22,345 nucleotides of DNA, from positions 1 to 22,345 of the forward strand of contig JALGZU010000008.1 in assembly GCA_025774735.1 (NCBI GenBank). Reading direction: 5' to 3'. Shown piece by piece: positions 1 to 6,330 of the stretch. The notes beneath the pieces are model-generated. The model was not told the origin of the DNA and did no database searches. It saw nothing but the letters and a program-made list of their open reading frames with translations. Position numbers and translations under genes: made by a program. The first letter of the stretch is position 1. Each line of letters starts with the position of its first letter. This stretch comes from a candidate division LCP-89 bacterium. Lineage in GTDB: Bacteria; Electryoneota; B3-LCP.

Positions 1-5
1 CTGCC

Positions 6-608
6 ATGAGAAGTCTTCCTGTTATCACCGCAGTTGCGCTTTTGGTTTTCGCGCTGCCCACCTCCAATGTCCTCTTTGCCCAGCTTTACCAGGCCAGCTG
101 GATTCCCTATGATTGGATTGAAATCAGCGAAGTTGGTCTTAATTCTGGAATCATTCAGGATGATCAAATCGTCGGACCCTTCGCTATGGGTGAATATTTC
201 CCATTTTACGGTGATCAATATTATGCGCTGCGGATCGACTCGAATGGGTACCTCATTTTCGACGATCAACCAGGTCCGCCCGGTCCTTCTCCCATCCCTG
301 ATCCAGCGGGACCGAATTGCGCGGTTTATCCGCTGTGGCTCGACCTGTATCCACCCGGAGGGGGATCGGTTTATTATTACCATGATACGATCAATGAGAG
401 CTTCATCGTGGAATGGGAAAATGTGATGAGCTACGAGTGGCCTCAGACACCGCAGAAGTTCGAAGTGATCCTCTACTTTTATAGCGGACAGATCGATCTC
501 GTGTACCATACCCTCCAGCCTCCCTGCGTCAACGCCAGCACGGTCGGGATTGAAAACCAGCACGGCACGCAAGCCCTGCAGTGCACCTACATGGATCGCA
601 CCGGCTGA
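6..608 (+). CDS. T9SS-secreted nidogen-like protein, N-terminal part (frameshifted)
   Basis: N-terminal half of a secreted protein. The first 25 or so residues form a signal peptide (hydrophobic core AVALLVFAL, likely cleavage after VLFA or FAQ). Residues about 55-190 read like the nidogen-like or choice-of-anchor beta domain common in FCB secreted proteins: FPFYG near residue 65, then a SNGYLIFDD strand, FIVEWENV, and the late segment STVGIENQHGTQAL. The frame stops at 606-608, just after the segment that normally leads into a second beta-sandwich. That continuation is present in the +1 frame and runs to 1278, so this is probably one gene of about 420 codons broken by a single-base change near 595-608. 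The ATG at 6 is five bases from the window edge, so its ribosome binding site cannot be seen. Role inferred: export by Sec, then T9SS to the surface or medium; ligand unknown. Confidence 0.7.
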   Translation: MRSLPVITAVALLVFALPTSNVLFAQLYQASWIPYDWIEISEVGLNSGIIQDDQIVGPFAMGEYFPFYGDQYYALRIDSNGYLIFDDQPGPPGPSPIPDPAGPNCAVYPLWLDLYPPGGGSVYYYHDTINESFIVEWENVMSYEWPQTPQKFEVILYFYSGQIDLVYHTLQPPCVNASTVGIENQHGTQALQCTYMDRTG

Positions 609-1278
609 TTCCCCGGTGGAAATCACCCTGGAAGAAAATCCCTTCGCCTGGTATCCCATAGAATTTTGGATCACATTGCAGAATGTGACCGACAGCACGG
701 TTGTCTGCGACGTCTGGAACATGGTCCAGTTGCCTAATGGGTCATGGTATGGTCCAACGATGGGACCTGCGAATCTTATCCTGCCGGACGGCTTCAGCGG
801 TACACGTTTAATGTATCAACCCGTTCCAGGCGCCGCTCCATGTGGGACCTACTGGTACGAGGGCAGAGTGGGAATTTACCCCGACACTATATGGGATACG
901 TCAGGTTTCGAGTTCGAGAAACTAAGTCTTGGAGACGACCAATGGGAACTGGGTGATTGGCTCTGCACAGGAGAACTTTTTCCCGGTGAAAGTGTGGAAG
1001 ACACTGATTTATCATCCAGTTTCATCCTTCACGGTACCTTCCCCAATCCCTTTAATTCAGCGACCACCGTCCGCTTTGATCTGCCCGAAGCTTCCCTTGT
1101 AAGCCTTATTGTTTACGATACCCGGGGGCGTTTGGTAGCCAATCTGGCGGACGGCTGGCGGGAGGTGGGTTCTCACGAACTGCTCTTCGACGGCTCCGAT
1201 CTGCCTTCGGGGATCTACCTCTACCGTTTCACCACCGGAGACCAAATAGCCATTGGAAAAATGTTATTACTAAAATAG
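550..1278 (+). CDS. T9SS-secreted protein, C-terminal part with sorting domain (frameshifted)
   Basis: Downstream part of the gene that begins at 6, read in the next frame. The nominal start is TTG at 550, but the first 17 or so residues (rich in T, A, K, P, C) look like out-of-frame sequence. Genuine reading resumes around 598 with ADSPVEITL. A beta-sandwich follows (FWITLQNVTDSTVVCDVW, then LPNGSWYGPTMGP and VPGAAPCGTYWYEGRVG), a domain I recognise from FCB secreted proteins though its function is not known to me. The last 80 residues are a typical T9SS type A sorting domain: FPNPFNSATTVRFDLP, a YDTRGR turn, LPSGIYLYRF, and the closing KMLLLK strand. There is no signal peptide in this frame, so on its own it could not be exported, which supports the frameshift reading. 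A strong terminator follows. Confidence 0.7.
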   Translation: MKTSTARKPCSAPTWIAPADSPVEITLEENPFAWYPIEFWITLQNVTDSTVVCDVWNMVQLPNGSWYGPTMGPANLILPDGFSGTRLMYQPVPGAAPCGTYWYEGRVGIYPDTIWDTSGFEFEKLSLGDDQWELGDWLCTGELFPGESVEDTDLSSSFILHGTFPNPFNSATTVRFDLPEASLVSLIVYDTRGRLVANLADGWREVGSHELLFDGSDLPSGIYLYRFTTGDQIAIGKMLLLK

Positions 1279-1297
1279 CTGTGAGCTGGTAACCATT

Positions 1298-1328
1298 GCG
1301 GCAGAGGCCCGGGCCCTGCCGCTTTTTT
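1298..1328 (+). terminator. Rho-independent terminator of the first T9SS gene
   Basis: Perfect 7-bp stem GCGGCAG (1298-1304) with CTGCCGC (1316-1322), GC-rich loop that can also pair, then six T residues at 1323-1328. It starts 20 bases after the stop codon at 1278. Confidence 0.85.
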
Positions 1329-1397
1329 AATCCCCTCCATTTCCCCCTTGCACCCTTGCTCGAATCGGTAAATCTCGCAGCTTTTAAACGCATTAAA

Positions 1398-1427
1398 TAA
1401 AAAAAGGCACGCCGTTACTGACGTGCC
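1398..1427 (-). terminator. Rho-independent terminator of the minus-strand haem-domain gene
   Basis: On the minus strand, a stem formed by bases 1422-1427 and 1406-1411 (GGCACG with CGTGCC) is followed by a run of T residues, seen as the A run at 1399-1405. It lies 22 bases past the stop at 1449. With the terminator at 1298-1328 it isolates the two convergent genes. Confidence 0.75.
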
Positions 1428-1448
1428 TTCTCTTCGTTCTATAAGTGC

Positions 1449-2078
1449 TTATTTCAGGTAGAGCATTTTAACGGTGTTCTGCTGAGTTCCGTCGCTGAGA
1501 CGGGCGAAGTAGAGGCCGGCTGACAGGTTCGCCGGTTGCCACGTTAGATTGTGCGCGCCGGCAGTTTGGGTTCCTTCGTACAGTACCGACACTTCCCGAC
1601 CCATTAAATCGTAGATTTTCAGCGATATGGTTCCCGGCTTTTCGATCTGGTAGCTTATCACGGTTTCCGGGTTGAAGGGATTGGGGTAATTTGACGCTAA
1701 GCGGAAGATACCGGGCTGACTTTGTGCCTCGGTCGGTTCCACTCCGGTGAAGCTGGGAAACTGCAGCGTGTGCACGTTGGTATCAGTAAAGTGACTCGTG
1801 CCACCCGAATTGTCGAATTCGGCGACGGTGAAATTGACCGTGCCGCCTGAAACCGGGATGAAATCATCGTCCGCGTTGGCCATGATAGGCCGGATGAATT
1901 CAACCGTCCAGGTTCCGGTATCGTATTTTCCCGCGGACATGACGTCGGCTCGGCTGCCGGCCGGCGTACGTAAAATATACCCGGCGATGTGGTGGCTCGT
2001 GATCCAGTGCGCCAGCGGATCGAAGGCTATCTTCACCGCCGAATTTGCTGTCATTACTCCGAATGGATCGTAGACCAC
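1449..2078 (-). CDS. EB_dh-type secreted protein, C-terminal part with T9SS sorting domain (frameshifted)
   Basis: C-terminal part of the gene that starts at 2629. The nominal start is GTG at 2076-2078, but the open frame is a continuation: reading back over the junction gives DGAVVYDPFG, which joins naturally to DQPAL at the end of the other frame. The first 110 residues carry on the ethylbenzene-dehydrogenase-like beta sandwich, with GTWTVEFIRPI and later FTVAEFDNSGG. A linker rich in T, E and Q follows, then a textbook T9SS sorting domain (LASNYPNPFNPETVISYQIE, YDLMGREV, LSAGLYFARL, ending KMLYLK). No signal peptide and no ribosome binding site are visible at this start, so the fragment is unlikely to be made separately. 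The direction of change is a net loss of one base relative to an intact gene. Confidence 0.7.
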   Translation of the reverse strand: MVYDPFGVMTANSAVKIAFDPLAHWITSHHIAGYILRTPAGSRADVMSAGKYDTGTWTVEFIRPIMANADDDFIPVSGGTVNFTVAEFDNSGGTSHFTDTNVHTLQFPSFTGVEPTEAQSQPGIFRLASNYPNPFNPETVISYQIEKPGTISLKIYDLMGREVSVLYEGTQTAGAHNLTWQPANLSAGLYFARLSDGTQQNTVKMLYLK

Positions 2079-2629
2079 CGCACCATCAATGCAGGTTGAT
2101 CCACGTCGATGTTGTCCGAGTAGGTGCTCGTTCCTGCGTCACCATGTCGGCCGGTGGGATCGGCGTACGTATCGTCAACGTATCCGAGAGGATTGCCCCG
2201 GTGTGACTTCCAGTGCCATAAATCGACTTTGCCGTAATTTGTAGACATATCGGGTGGATGGCACATGGTAACGCAGCTGGCGCCGTCGGGATCGTTCAAT
2301 CCCATATCCCAGAAGATTCCCAATCGATCTTCGTTTCCCGACTGTGACCAGGTAATCCCATCATTACTCCAGATTTTCTTGTCTATGCTCTCGGTGGCGG
2401 AGGCATCGTCCCAGGTTGCCAACAGATAGAAGTTACTTCCGTCAACCATCGCCTTCAGAGTGACGTCTGTGGAGGTTGTGATGGATTCTGCAGGCCATTC
2501 TCCGGGATCTACTACTCCATCTAAAGTCGCTGTCCCCGATCCGACGTTCAAGGTGGCGGCTTTGGATATTCCCATAATGCCCGCGATGACCAGCATAGTG
2601 AGCAACATCTTCGGTACTGAATCTCTCAT
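2054..2629 (-). CDS. Ethylbenzene dehydrogenase-related haem-binding protein, N-terminal part (frameshifted)
   Basis: Start ATG at 2627-2629 is preceded by a strong AAGGAAGG ribosome binding site and encodes a signal peptide of about 25 residues ending KAA. Residues 27-190 match the ethylbenzene dehydrogenase / cytochrome c-552-like haem-binding domain (EB_dh): LDGVVDPGEW near 37-45, FYLLATWDD near 67-75, then a cysteine motif C119-V-T-M-C123-H124 and a WHWK segment at 138-141. Members bind haem in the periplasm or at the outer surface and take part in anaerobic electron transfer; which redox partner applies here cannot be seen. The frame ends at 2054 after WSTIHSE, but sandwich and sorting-domain sequence continue in another frame down to 1449. 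The whole product would be about 390 residues. An ordinary mutation, assembly error or pseudogene are all possible. Confidence 0.75.
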   Translation of the reverse strand: MRDSVPKMLLTMLVIAGIMGISKAATLNVGSGTATLDGVVDPGEWPAESITTSTDVTLKAMVDGSNFYLLATWDDASATESIDKKIWSNDGITWSQSGNEDRLGIFWDMGLNDPDGASCVTMCHPPDMSTNYGKVDLWHWKSHRGNPLGYVDDTYADPTGRHGDAGTSTYSDNIDVDQPALMVRWSTIHSE

Positions 2630-2705
2630 TTTTACTTCCTTCCTTGCTTCTTATTGACTGGCTGTTATTTTCTATAAGTTATGACTTCCTATCTTTGGCC
2701 TTGTT

Positions 2706-2734
2706 GATACAAATGCTATCATTCAAGCTTTCAA
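2706..2734 (-). promoter_or_regulatory. Possible promoter of the EB_dh-type gene
   Basis: Minus-strand TTGAAA (2734-2729), 17-base spacer, TGTATC (2711-2706). The -35 is good and the -10 poor, and the region is AT-rich, so a chance match is quite possible. It lies about 80 bases upstream of the start at 2629. Confidence 0.3.
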
Positions 2735-2874
2735 ATAGACGTACATCAATCTTACCCAATGTCTAATTATTATAATTTTTCTTTTTAAATATATACAAAA
2801 CCCGAGCCAGAAAGACTGGGAAATAGTAATTAATTGATCTTATTGATTTACAATAGCTTAAATTAATCAGGCGG

Positions 2875-2959
2875 AGAGTGGATACTCTGATAAACGGGTA
2901 TTATGCCCTTCATCGGACATTATGCCCGTTCCCAGAATGCCCTATCGGAGGGAATGGGA
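2875..2959. other. Cluster of three hairpins in a gene-free stretch (2640-3200)
   Basis: The roughly 550 bases between the minus-strand gene starting at 2629 and the transporter hold no convincing coding region. Within them lie three adjacent inverted repeats: AGAGT-GGAT-ACTCT (2875-2888); AACGGGTAT with ATGCCCGTT (2893-2901 and 2922-2930, one G-T pair, 20-base loop); and a nested TCCCA..TGGGA (2930-2934, 2955-2959) around CCCT..AGGG (2940-2943, 2949-2952). ATTATGCCC occurs twice within the second element. The rest is AT-rich on the left and unremarkable on the right. It could be a structured RNA, an operator region or decayed sequence. Confidence 0.4.
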
Positions 2960-3124
2960 TACTTTAATATCGAGGCGAAGTTCTAATTTTCTAACTCTCC
3001 CTTGAGTGACATAGGTGGTCTCAGAGTCATGAAGACATGAAAAGACCTCCTTGTTGCGGACAGCAAGCAGCCCAAACAGTTAATGGTAAGGCATACCGAG
3101 GCCAAATTCAAGTTTAGTTAGTTC

Positions 3125-3154
3125 TTGCTCTGAGGCTAAATCAATTGGTAATGT
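3125..3154 (+). promoter_or_regulatory. Possible promoter of the transporter operon
   Basis: TTGCTC (3125-3130), 18-base spacer, TAATGT (3149-3154). It would place transcription start near 3160, upstream of both candidate starts of the first transporter gene. The match is moderate. Confidence 0.35.
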
Positions 3155-3254
3155 TTCCCCATGGTCCGGGTGTTTCCGCAGGGCGCTTTAGCTTTTTATG
3201 ACTTTCCAACTTTCCCCTTGCATCATTTGCCCGAATTCATTATCTTTTTCGATC

Positions 3255-3932
3255 ATGCAGCGCCAGGCTACACGTTACCTGGAGATCATCACCGGCATCT
3301 TCGTCGCCGTGGTGATCATCTCCAACATCGCTTCGACCAAGATCCTGCTCCTGGGTCCCTTCACCTTCGACGGCGGCACGCTGCTGTTTCCCGTCTCCTA
3401 TATCTTCGGCGACATCCTGACTGAGGTTTACGGTTACAAAGCCTCCCGGCGCGTTATCTGGACCGGTTTCCTCTCCTGCCTGGTGATGTCATTGGTCTTG
3501 TGGATCGTGGGCAAGCTGCCCGCCGCCGCCGATTGGCCGCATCAGGAAGCCTATCAGAATATCCTCATGGTCACTCCCCGCATCGCCATTGCTTCGATGA
3601 TTGCCTACGCCGCCGGCGAGTTCTCCAATTCCTACACCCTGGCGAAGATGAAAATCTGGATGCAGGGCCGTCACCTCTGGATGCGCACCATCGGCTCGAC
3701 GCTGATAGGCGAGGGAGTGGACACGGTTCTCTTTTGCGTTATCGCTTTCGCCGGCTGGCTGCCGACCAGCCTCCTGGGCGCCATCATCGTATCGAATTAT
3801 ATCTTCAAAGTCGGAATAGAAGTCATCGCAACGCCCGCCACGTACAGAATCGTCGCATTTCTGAAGCGGCGGGAAGGCATCGACGTATACGACGTCGGCA
3901 CGAAGTTCAATCCTTTCTCCTTGGAAGTCTAA
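3255..3932 (+). CDS. yhhQ: Queuosine precursor transporter, YhhQ family
   Basis: Integral membrane protein of the VUT/YhhQ family (known role in E. coli: uptake of the queuosine precursors preQ0 and preQ1 for modification of the tRNA wobble base). From ATG 3255 it has 226 residues, the usual size. Family marks are VVIISNIASTKILLLGPFTF near the start, then GGTLLFPVSYIFGDILTEVYGYK, then ASMIAYAAGEFSNSYTLAKMK in the middle, and TLIGEGVDTVLFCVIAFAG followed by VSNYIFKVGIEVIATP near the end. About six hydrophobic segments are visible. The start is uncertain: an in-frame ATG at 3198 would add 19 residues, and neither start has a good ribosome binding site. I chose 3255 because family homology begins there. 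It lies 12 bases before the sodium symporter gene and probably shares its transcript. It could also act on other small solutes. Confidence 0.85.
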   Translation: MQRQATRYLEIITGIFVAVVIISNIASTKILLLGPFTFDGGTLLFPVSYIFGDILTEVYGYKASRRVIWTGFLSCLVMSLVLWIVGKLPAAADWPHQEAYQNILMVTPRIAIASMIAYAAGEFSNSYTLAKMKIWMQGRHLWMRTIGSTLIGEGVDTVLFCVIAFAGWLPTSLLGAIIVSNYIFKVGIEVIATPATYRIVAFLKRREGIDVYDVGTKFNPFSLEV

Positions 3933-3944
3933 ACGGGAGACTTT

Positions 3945-5519
3945 ATGGCGAAGAATCTGCTACCGCGCGAGAACTGGGGATCGAGAATCGGCGTCATTCT
4001 GGCCGTATCAGGCAGCGCCGTCGGCCTGGGAAATTTCCTGCGCTTCCCCGTTCAGGCTGCCTCAAACGGCGGCGGCGCTTTCATGATTCCCTATTTCCTG
4101 GCGTTTCTCCTGCTGGGCATCCCTGTTGCCTGGGTGGAATGGACCATCGGGCGCTACGGAGGCCGCCATGGACACGGCACGGCGCCGGGCATCTTCCATC
4201 TGTTGTCCGGCCGAAAGCGCTGGGCGAAATACCTGGGGGTCACCGCCCTTCTAGGTCCGATGTGCATTTTTTTCTACTATTGTTACATTGAGGGTTGGAC
4301 GCTGGCTTATGCCTTCTTTTCGCTTACGGGAGAATATCAGGGGGTCTCAGCCCCTGAGCAAATGCAGGCTTTCCTGTCGGGATTCCAGGGAGTGGAGACC
4401 AATCGCTGGTTCAACGGACCTTGGACGGCCTACTCAGCCTTTGCCGTGGTCTTCGTAATCAACTTCTACTTCATCTACCGCGGCGTGACCCGTGGGATCG
4501 AACAGCTCAATAAAGTTGCGCTTCCCCTCATGCTGCTGATAGGTCTGGTGCTGCTGGGGCGAGTAGTAACGCTGGGCGTCCCCTTTGCGGACAAGCCCGA
4601 TCAGAATTTCTTCAACGGGCTCGGTTTTATGTGGAATCCGGATTTCGCCGCCCTGAAGGATCCTTCGGTCTGGCTGGCCGCCGCCGGCCAGATGTTCTTC
4701 ACACTTTCGGTCGGCATGGGATCCATCATGGCTTACGCCAGCTATCTGCGGGCGCAAGACGATGTGACGCTATCCTCACTGACGGCAAACTCTACGAATG
4801 AGTTCTTCGAAGTCGTCCTGGCCGGGACCATCGTCATCCCGGCGACCTTCATCTTCTTCGGCGCCATGGGCACGCAGCAAGTCGCACAGGGTGGTTCCTT
4901 CAATCTCGGCTTCATCACCATGCCGTTGATTTTCAACCAGATGCAGGGGGGAGCCTTCGTCGGATTCCTCTGGTTCTTCCTACTCTTCATAGCGGGCATT
5001 ACATCTTCAGTATCATTGATTCAGCCCATGATCACCTTCCTCGAAGACGAGTTGAAGTGGTCCCGTCAGCAATCGGTAGTGGCGATCGGTGTGGTCGGTT
5101 TTGCGGTCACCAACTTTATCATCTTCACCCTGGCGGGTGGGAGCCTGGATGAACTCGATTTCTGGGCCGGGACTCTCTTCCCGGTGCTCAATGCTCTGGT
5201 GGTGGTGGTGATGTTCGCATGGGTATTTGGGTTGCGCAAGGGATTCCGAGAATTTGACCTCGGAGCAGATTTGAAAGTCCCGCGCATCTTTAAGCTGATC
5301 TTCCTGGTAATCACGCCGCTGTCACTACTGGCGATCCTGGTCACCTGGTTTATCCAGATGGGACTGCCCGTTCTGACGCTTGAAAATGTCGCCCCCGAGA
5401 ACCGCTTAACAGTCTGGATTACCCGTCTCATTATCGTTGGAGTAGCCGTTACCATCGTTGCCCTCATTGTCATCGCGCGGCGAAGAGGACGATTTGTCAA
5501 ACAGGAGGAGACGCGATGA
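3945..5519 (+). CDS. Sodium-dependent transporter, NSS (SLC6/LeuT) family
   Basis: Sodium-coupled amino-acid type symporter of the neurotransmitter:sodium symporter family, 524 residues and about twelve hydrophobic segments. The diagnostic first helix is intact: W11, then GVILAVSGSAVGLGNFLRFP (residues 16-35) and the NGGGAF motif at 41-46. The unwound GLGN part supplies sodium and substrate ligands in LeuT. The usual GNIWRFP reads GNFLRFP here. Later landmarks are the YFIYRGVTRGIE loop, the FFTLSVGMGSIMAYASY helix and the FLLFIAGITSSVSLIQP helix. Substrate cannot be read from sequence, but the small gene that overlaps its stop codon resembles the MetS subunit of methionine/alanine importers (MetPS), which favours a hydrophobic amino acid. 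ATG at 3945 is preceded by GGGAG. Acts in the inner membrane. Confidence 0.93.
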   Translation: MAKNLLPRENWGSRIGVILAVSGSAVGLGNFLRFPVQAASNGGGAFMIPYFLAFLLLGIPVAWVEWTIGRYGGRHGHGTAPGIFHLLSGRKRWAKYLGVTALLGPMCIFFYYCYIEGWTLAYAFFSLTGEYQGVSAPEQMQAFLSGFQGVETNRWFNGPWTAYSAFAVVFVINFYFIYRGVTRGIEQLNKVALPLMLLIGLVLLGRVVTLGVPFADKPDQNFFNGLGFMWNPDFAALKDPSVWLAAAGQMFFTLSVGMGSIMAYASYLRAQDDVTLSSLTANSTNEFFEVVLAGTIVIPATFIFFGAMGTQQVAQGGSFNLGFITMPLIFNQMQGGAFVGFLWFFLLFIAGITSSVSLIQPMITFLEDELKWSRQQSVVAIGVVGFAVTNFIIFTLAGGSLDELDFWAGTLFPVLNALVVVVMFAWVFGLRKGFREFDLGADLKVPRIFKLIFLVITPLSLLAILVTWFIQMGLPVLTLENVAPENRLTVWITRLIIVGVAVTIVALIVIARRRGRFVKQEETR

Positions 5520-5656
5520 ATATCACTGGCTGGATTATGATAGGGATCAGTTGGATCGTCATCTTTTCCCTGGTGATCTTCTGTTACGGCCGGATCTTCA
5601 AGGCCCGAAAGACGCACATGCGTGCCCCACTCGAAATCGACACCGAAGAGAATTGA
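5516..5656 (+). CDS. MetS-like small subunit of the NSS transporter
   Basis: A 46-residue gene overlapping the stop of the symporter in an ATGA arrangement and preceded by CAGGAGG (5501-5507), an excellent ribosome binding site. The protein begins MNITGWIMIGISWIVIFSLV, one transmembrane helix, and ends in a short cytoplasmic tail with KARKTH and an acidic finish. Size, single helix, position and basic after-helix patch match the small MetS subunit (methionine/alanine import NSS transporter small subunit) needed by MetP in Corynebacterium. I infer it stabilises or activates the symporter in the inner membrane. It is short enough to be missed by automatic gene callers. No terminator is evident after it. 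Confidence 0.8.
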   Translation: MNITGWIMIGISWIVIFSLVIFCYGRIFKARKTHMRAPLEIDTEEN

Positions 5657-5675
5657 ACAGTTTCTAAAAAAGCCC

Positions 5676-5704
5676 TTGATTTTCAGCTAAAAATTGGTTA
5701 AATT
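5676..5704 (+). promoter_or_regulatory. Sigma70-type promoter of the TPR lipoprotein gene
   Basis: TTGATT (5676-5681), 17-base spacer, TAAATT (5699-5704). It lies 38 bases before the start codon at 5742 with an AGAGGA ribosome binding site between. Its layout resembles the citrate synthase promoter at 7823-7851. Confidence 0.6.
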
Positions 5705-5741
5705 TAGGCTGAAGTCAAGTTAAACACAGAGGATTTAAATC

Positions 5742-6167
5742 ATGAAGCGCGTCATCGTTTGTTTGATGCTTGTTCCGCTTACTCTGGCTTTCGTGTCGAG
5801 CTGTAAAAAGGGCCCGTCGCCGGAGGACATTTTCAGCCAGGCCAAGAGTCTCCAGGAAGAGCAAAAATACGCTGAGGCTGTTGCCAAATATGAAGAGCTG
5901 GTGACTCTGCACCCCAAGGATAAACTGGCGGCGCAGTCCCAGTTCATGGTCGGATTCATCTGCGCCAATGAATTAGATGAGTTGGAGAAAGCGGCGGAAG
6001 CTTACAAGGCATTTTTGGAGAATTACGCCGCCACGTCCGACAGCGGTATGGTTGCATCTGCCCAGTGGGAGCTGGATAACCTTGGCAAAGATATCAATGA
6101 GATAGAGGATCTTTCTGTCATTACCAAGGGCGGTGATGAGTCGGAGGCTTCAGAGAGCGGCGAGTAG
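5742..6167 (+). CDS. TPR-like lipoprotein
   Basis: A 141-residue lipoprotein. The N-terminus is a lipoprotein signal peptide: MKR, a hydrophobic stretch and a lipobox-like VSSC with Cys21 as the likely lipidated residue, followed by KK. Residues about 28-115 read as two tetratricopeptide-type helical pairs: IFSQAKSLQEEQKYAEAVAKYEELVTLHP is a classic TPR, and the next unit carries a DELEKAAEAYKAFLENY helix, as in BamD/YbgF-type outer-membrane scaffolds. The tail is acidic and serine-rich (DESEASESGE), probably disordered. Likely anchored to a membrane facing the periplasm, serving as a protein-binding adaptor; the partner is unknown. BamD itself is about 240 residues, so this is not a full BamD. 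It has its own promoter and terminator, so it is likely transcribed alone. Confidence 0.85.
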   Translation: MKRVIVCLMLVPLTLAFVSSCKKGPSPEDIFSQAKSLQEEQKYAEAVAKYEELVTLHPKDKLAAQSQFMVGFICANELDELEKAAEAYKAFLENYAATSDSGMVASAQWELDNLGKDINEIEDLSVITKGGDESEASESGE

Positions 6168-6240
6168 AACTTATCTGCCCGCCTGCACGACTCAGTAAAT
6201 TTGCCGCTTGACGTAACCGGATTCACGACCGAGTCTCCGA

Positions 6241-6266
6241 CGCCGGATCAGAAGATTCGGCGTTTT
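6241..6266 (+). terminator. Rho-independent terminator after the TPR lipoprotein
   Basis: Stem CGCCGGATC (6241-6249) with GATTCGGCG (6254-6262), nine pairs including one G-T, AGAA loop, then TTTT. It ends before the next gene and argues against an early start of that gene at 6271. Confidence 0.8.
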
Positions 6267-6330
6267 ATATTTGTATGTAACATCACAATTAGCCGCGGGT
6301 CAGCCGTTTTGGCTGAGCCGTCAGTCCGCC

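Noticed and set aside
590..612. Programmed ribosomal frameshifting at the first gene break
   Set aside because: No slippery heptamer, rare-codon shift site or downstream pseudoknot could be seen, and the second break at 2054-2078 needs a shift of the opposite sign.
2960..3254. preQ1 riboswitch ahead of the queuosine precursor transporter
   Set aside because: I looked for the class I signature (GGTTC, AGCTACACCC-like core and an A-rich tail near the start codon) and found no match. A rarer class cannot be excluded.
3500..4291. Long plus-strand open frame of 263 codons across the end of yhhQ and the start of the NSS gene
   Set aside because: Very rich in Arg, His and Pro with no family resemblance, and it overlaps two well-supported genes in another frame. 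It is a shadow of GC-rich coding sequence.
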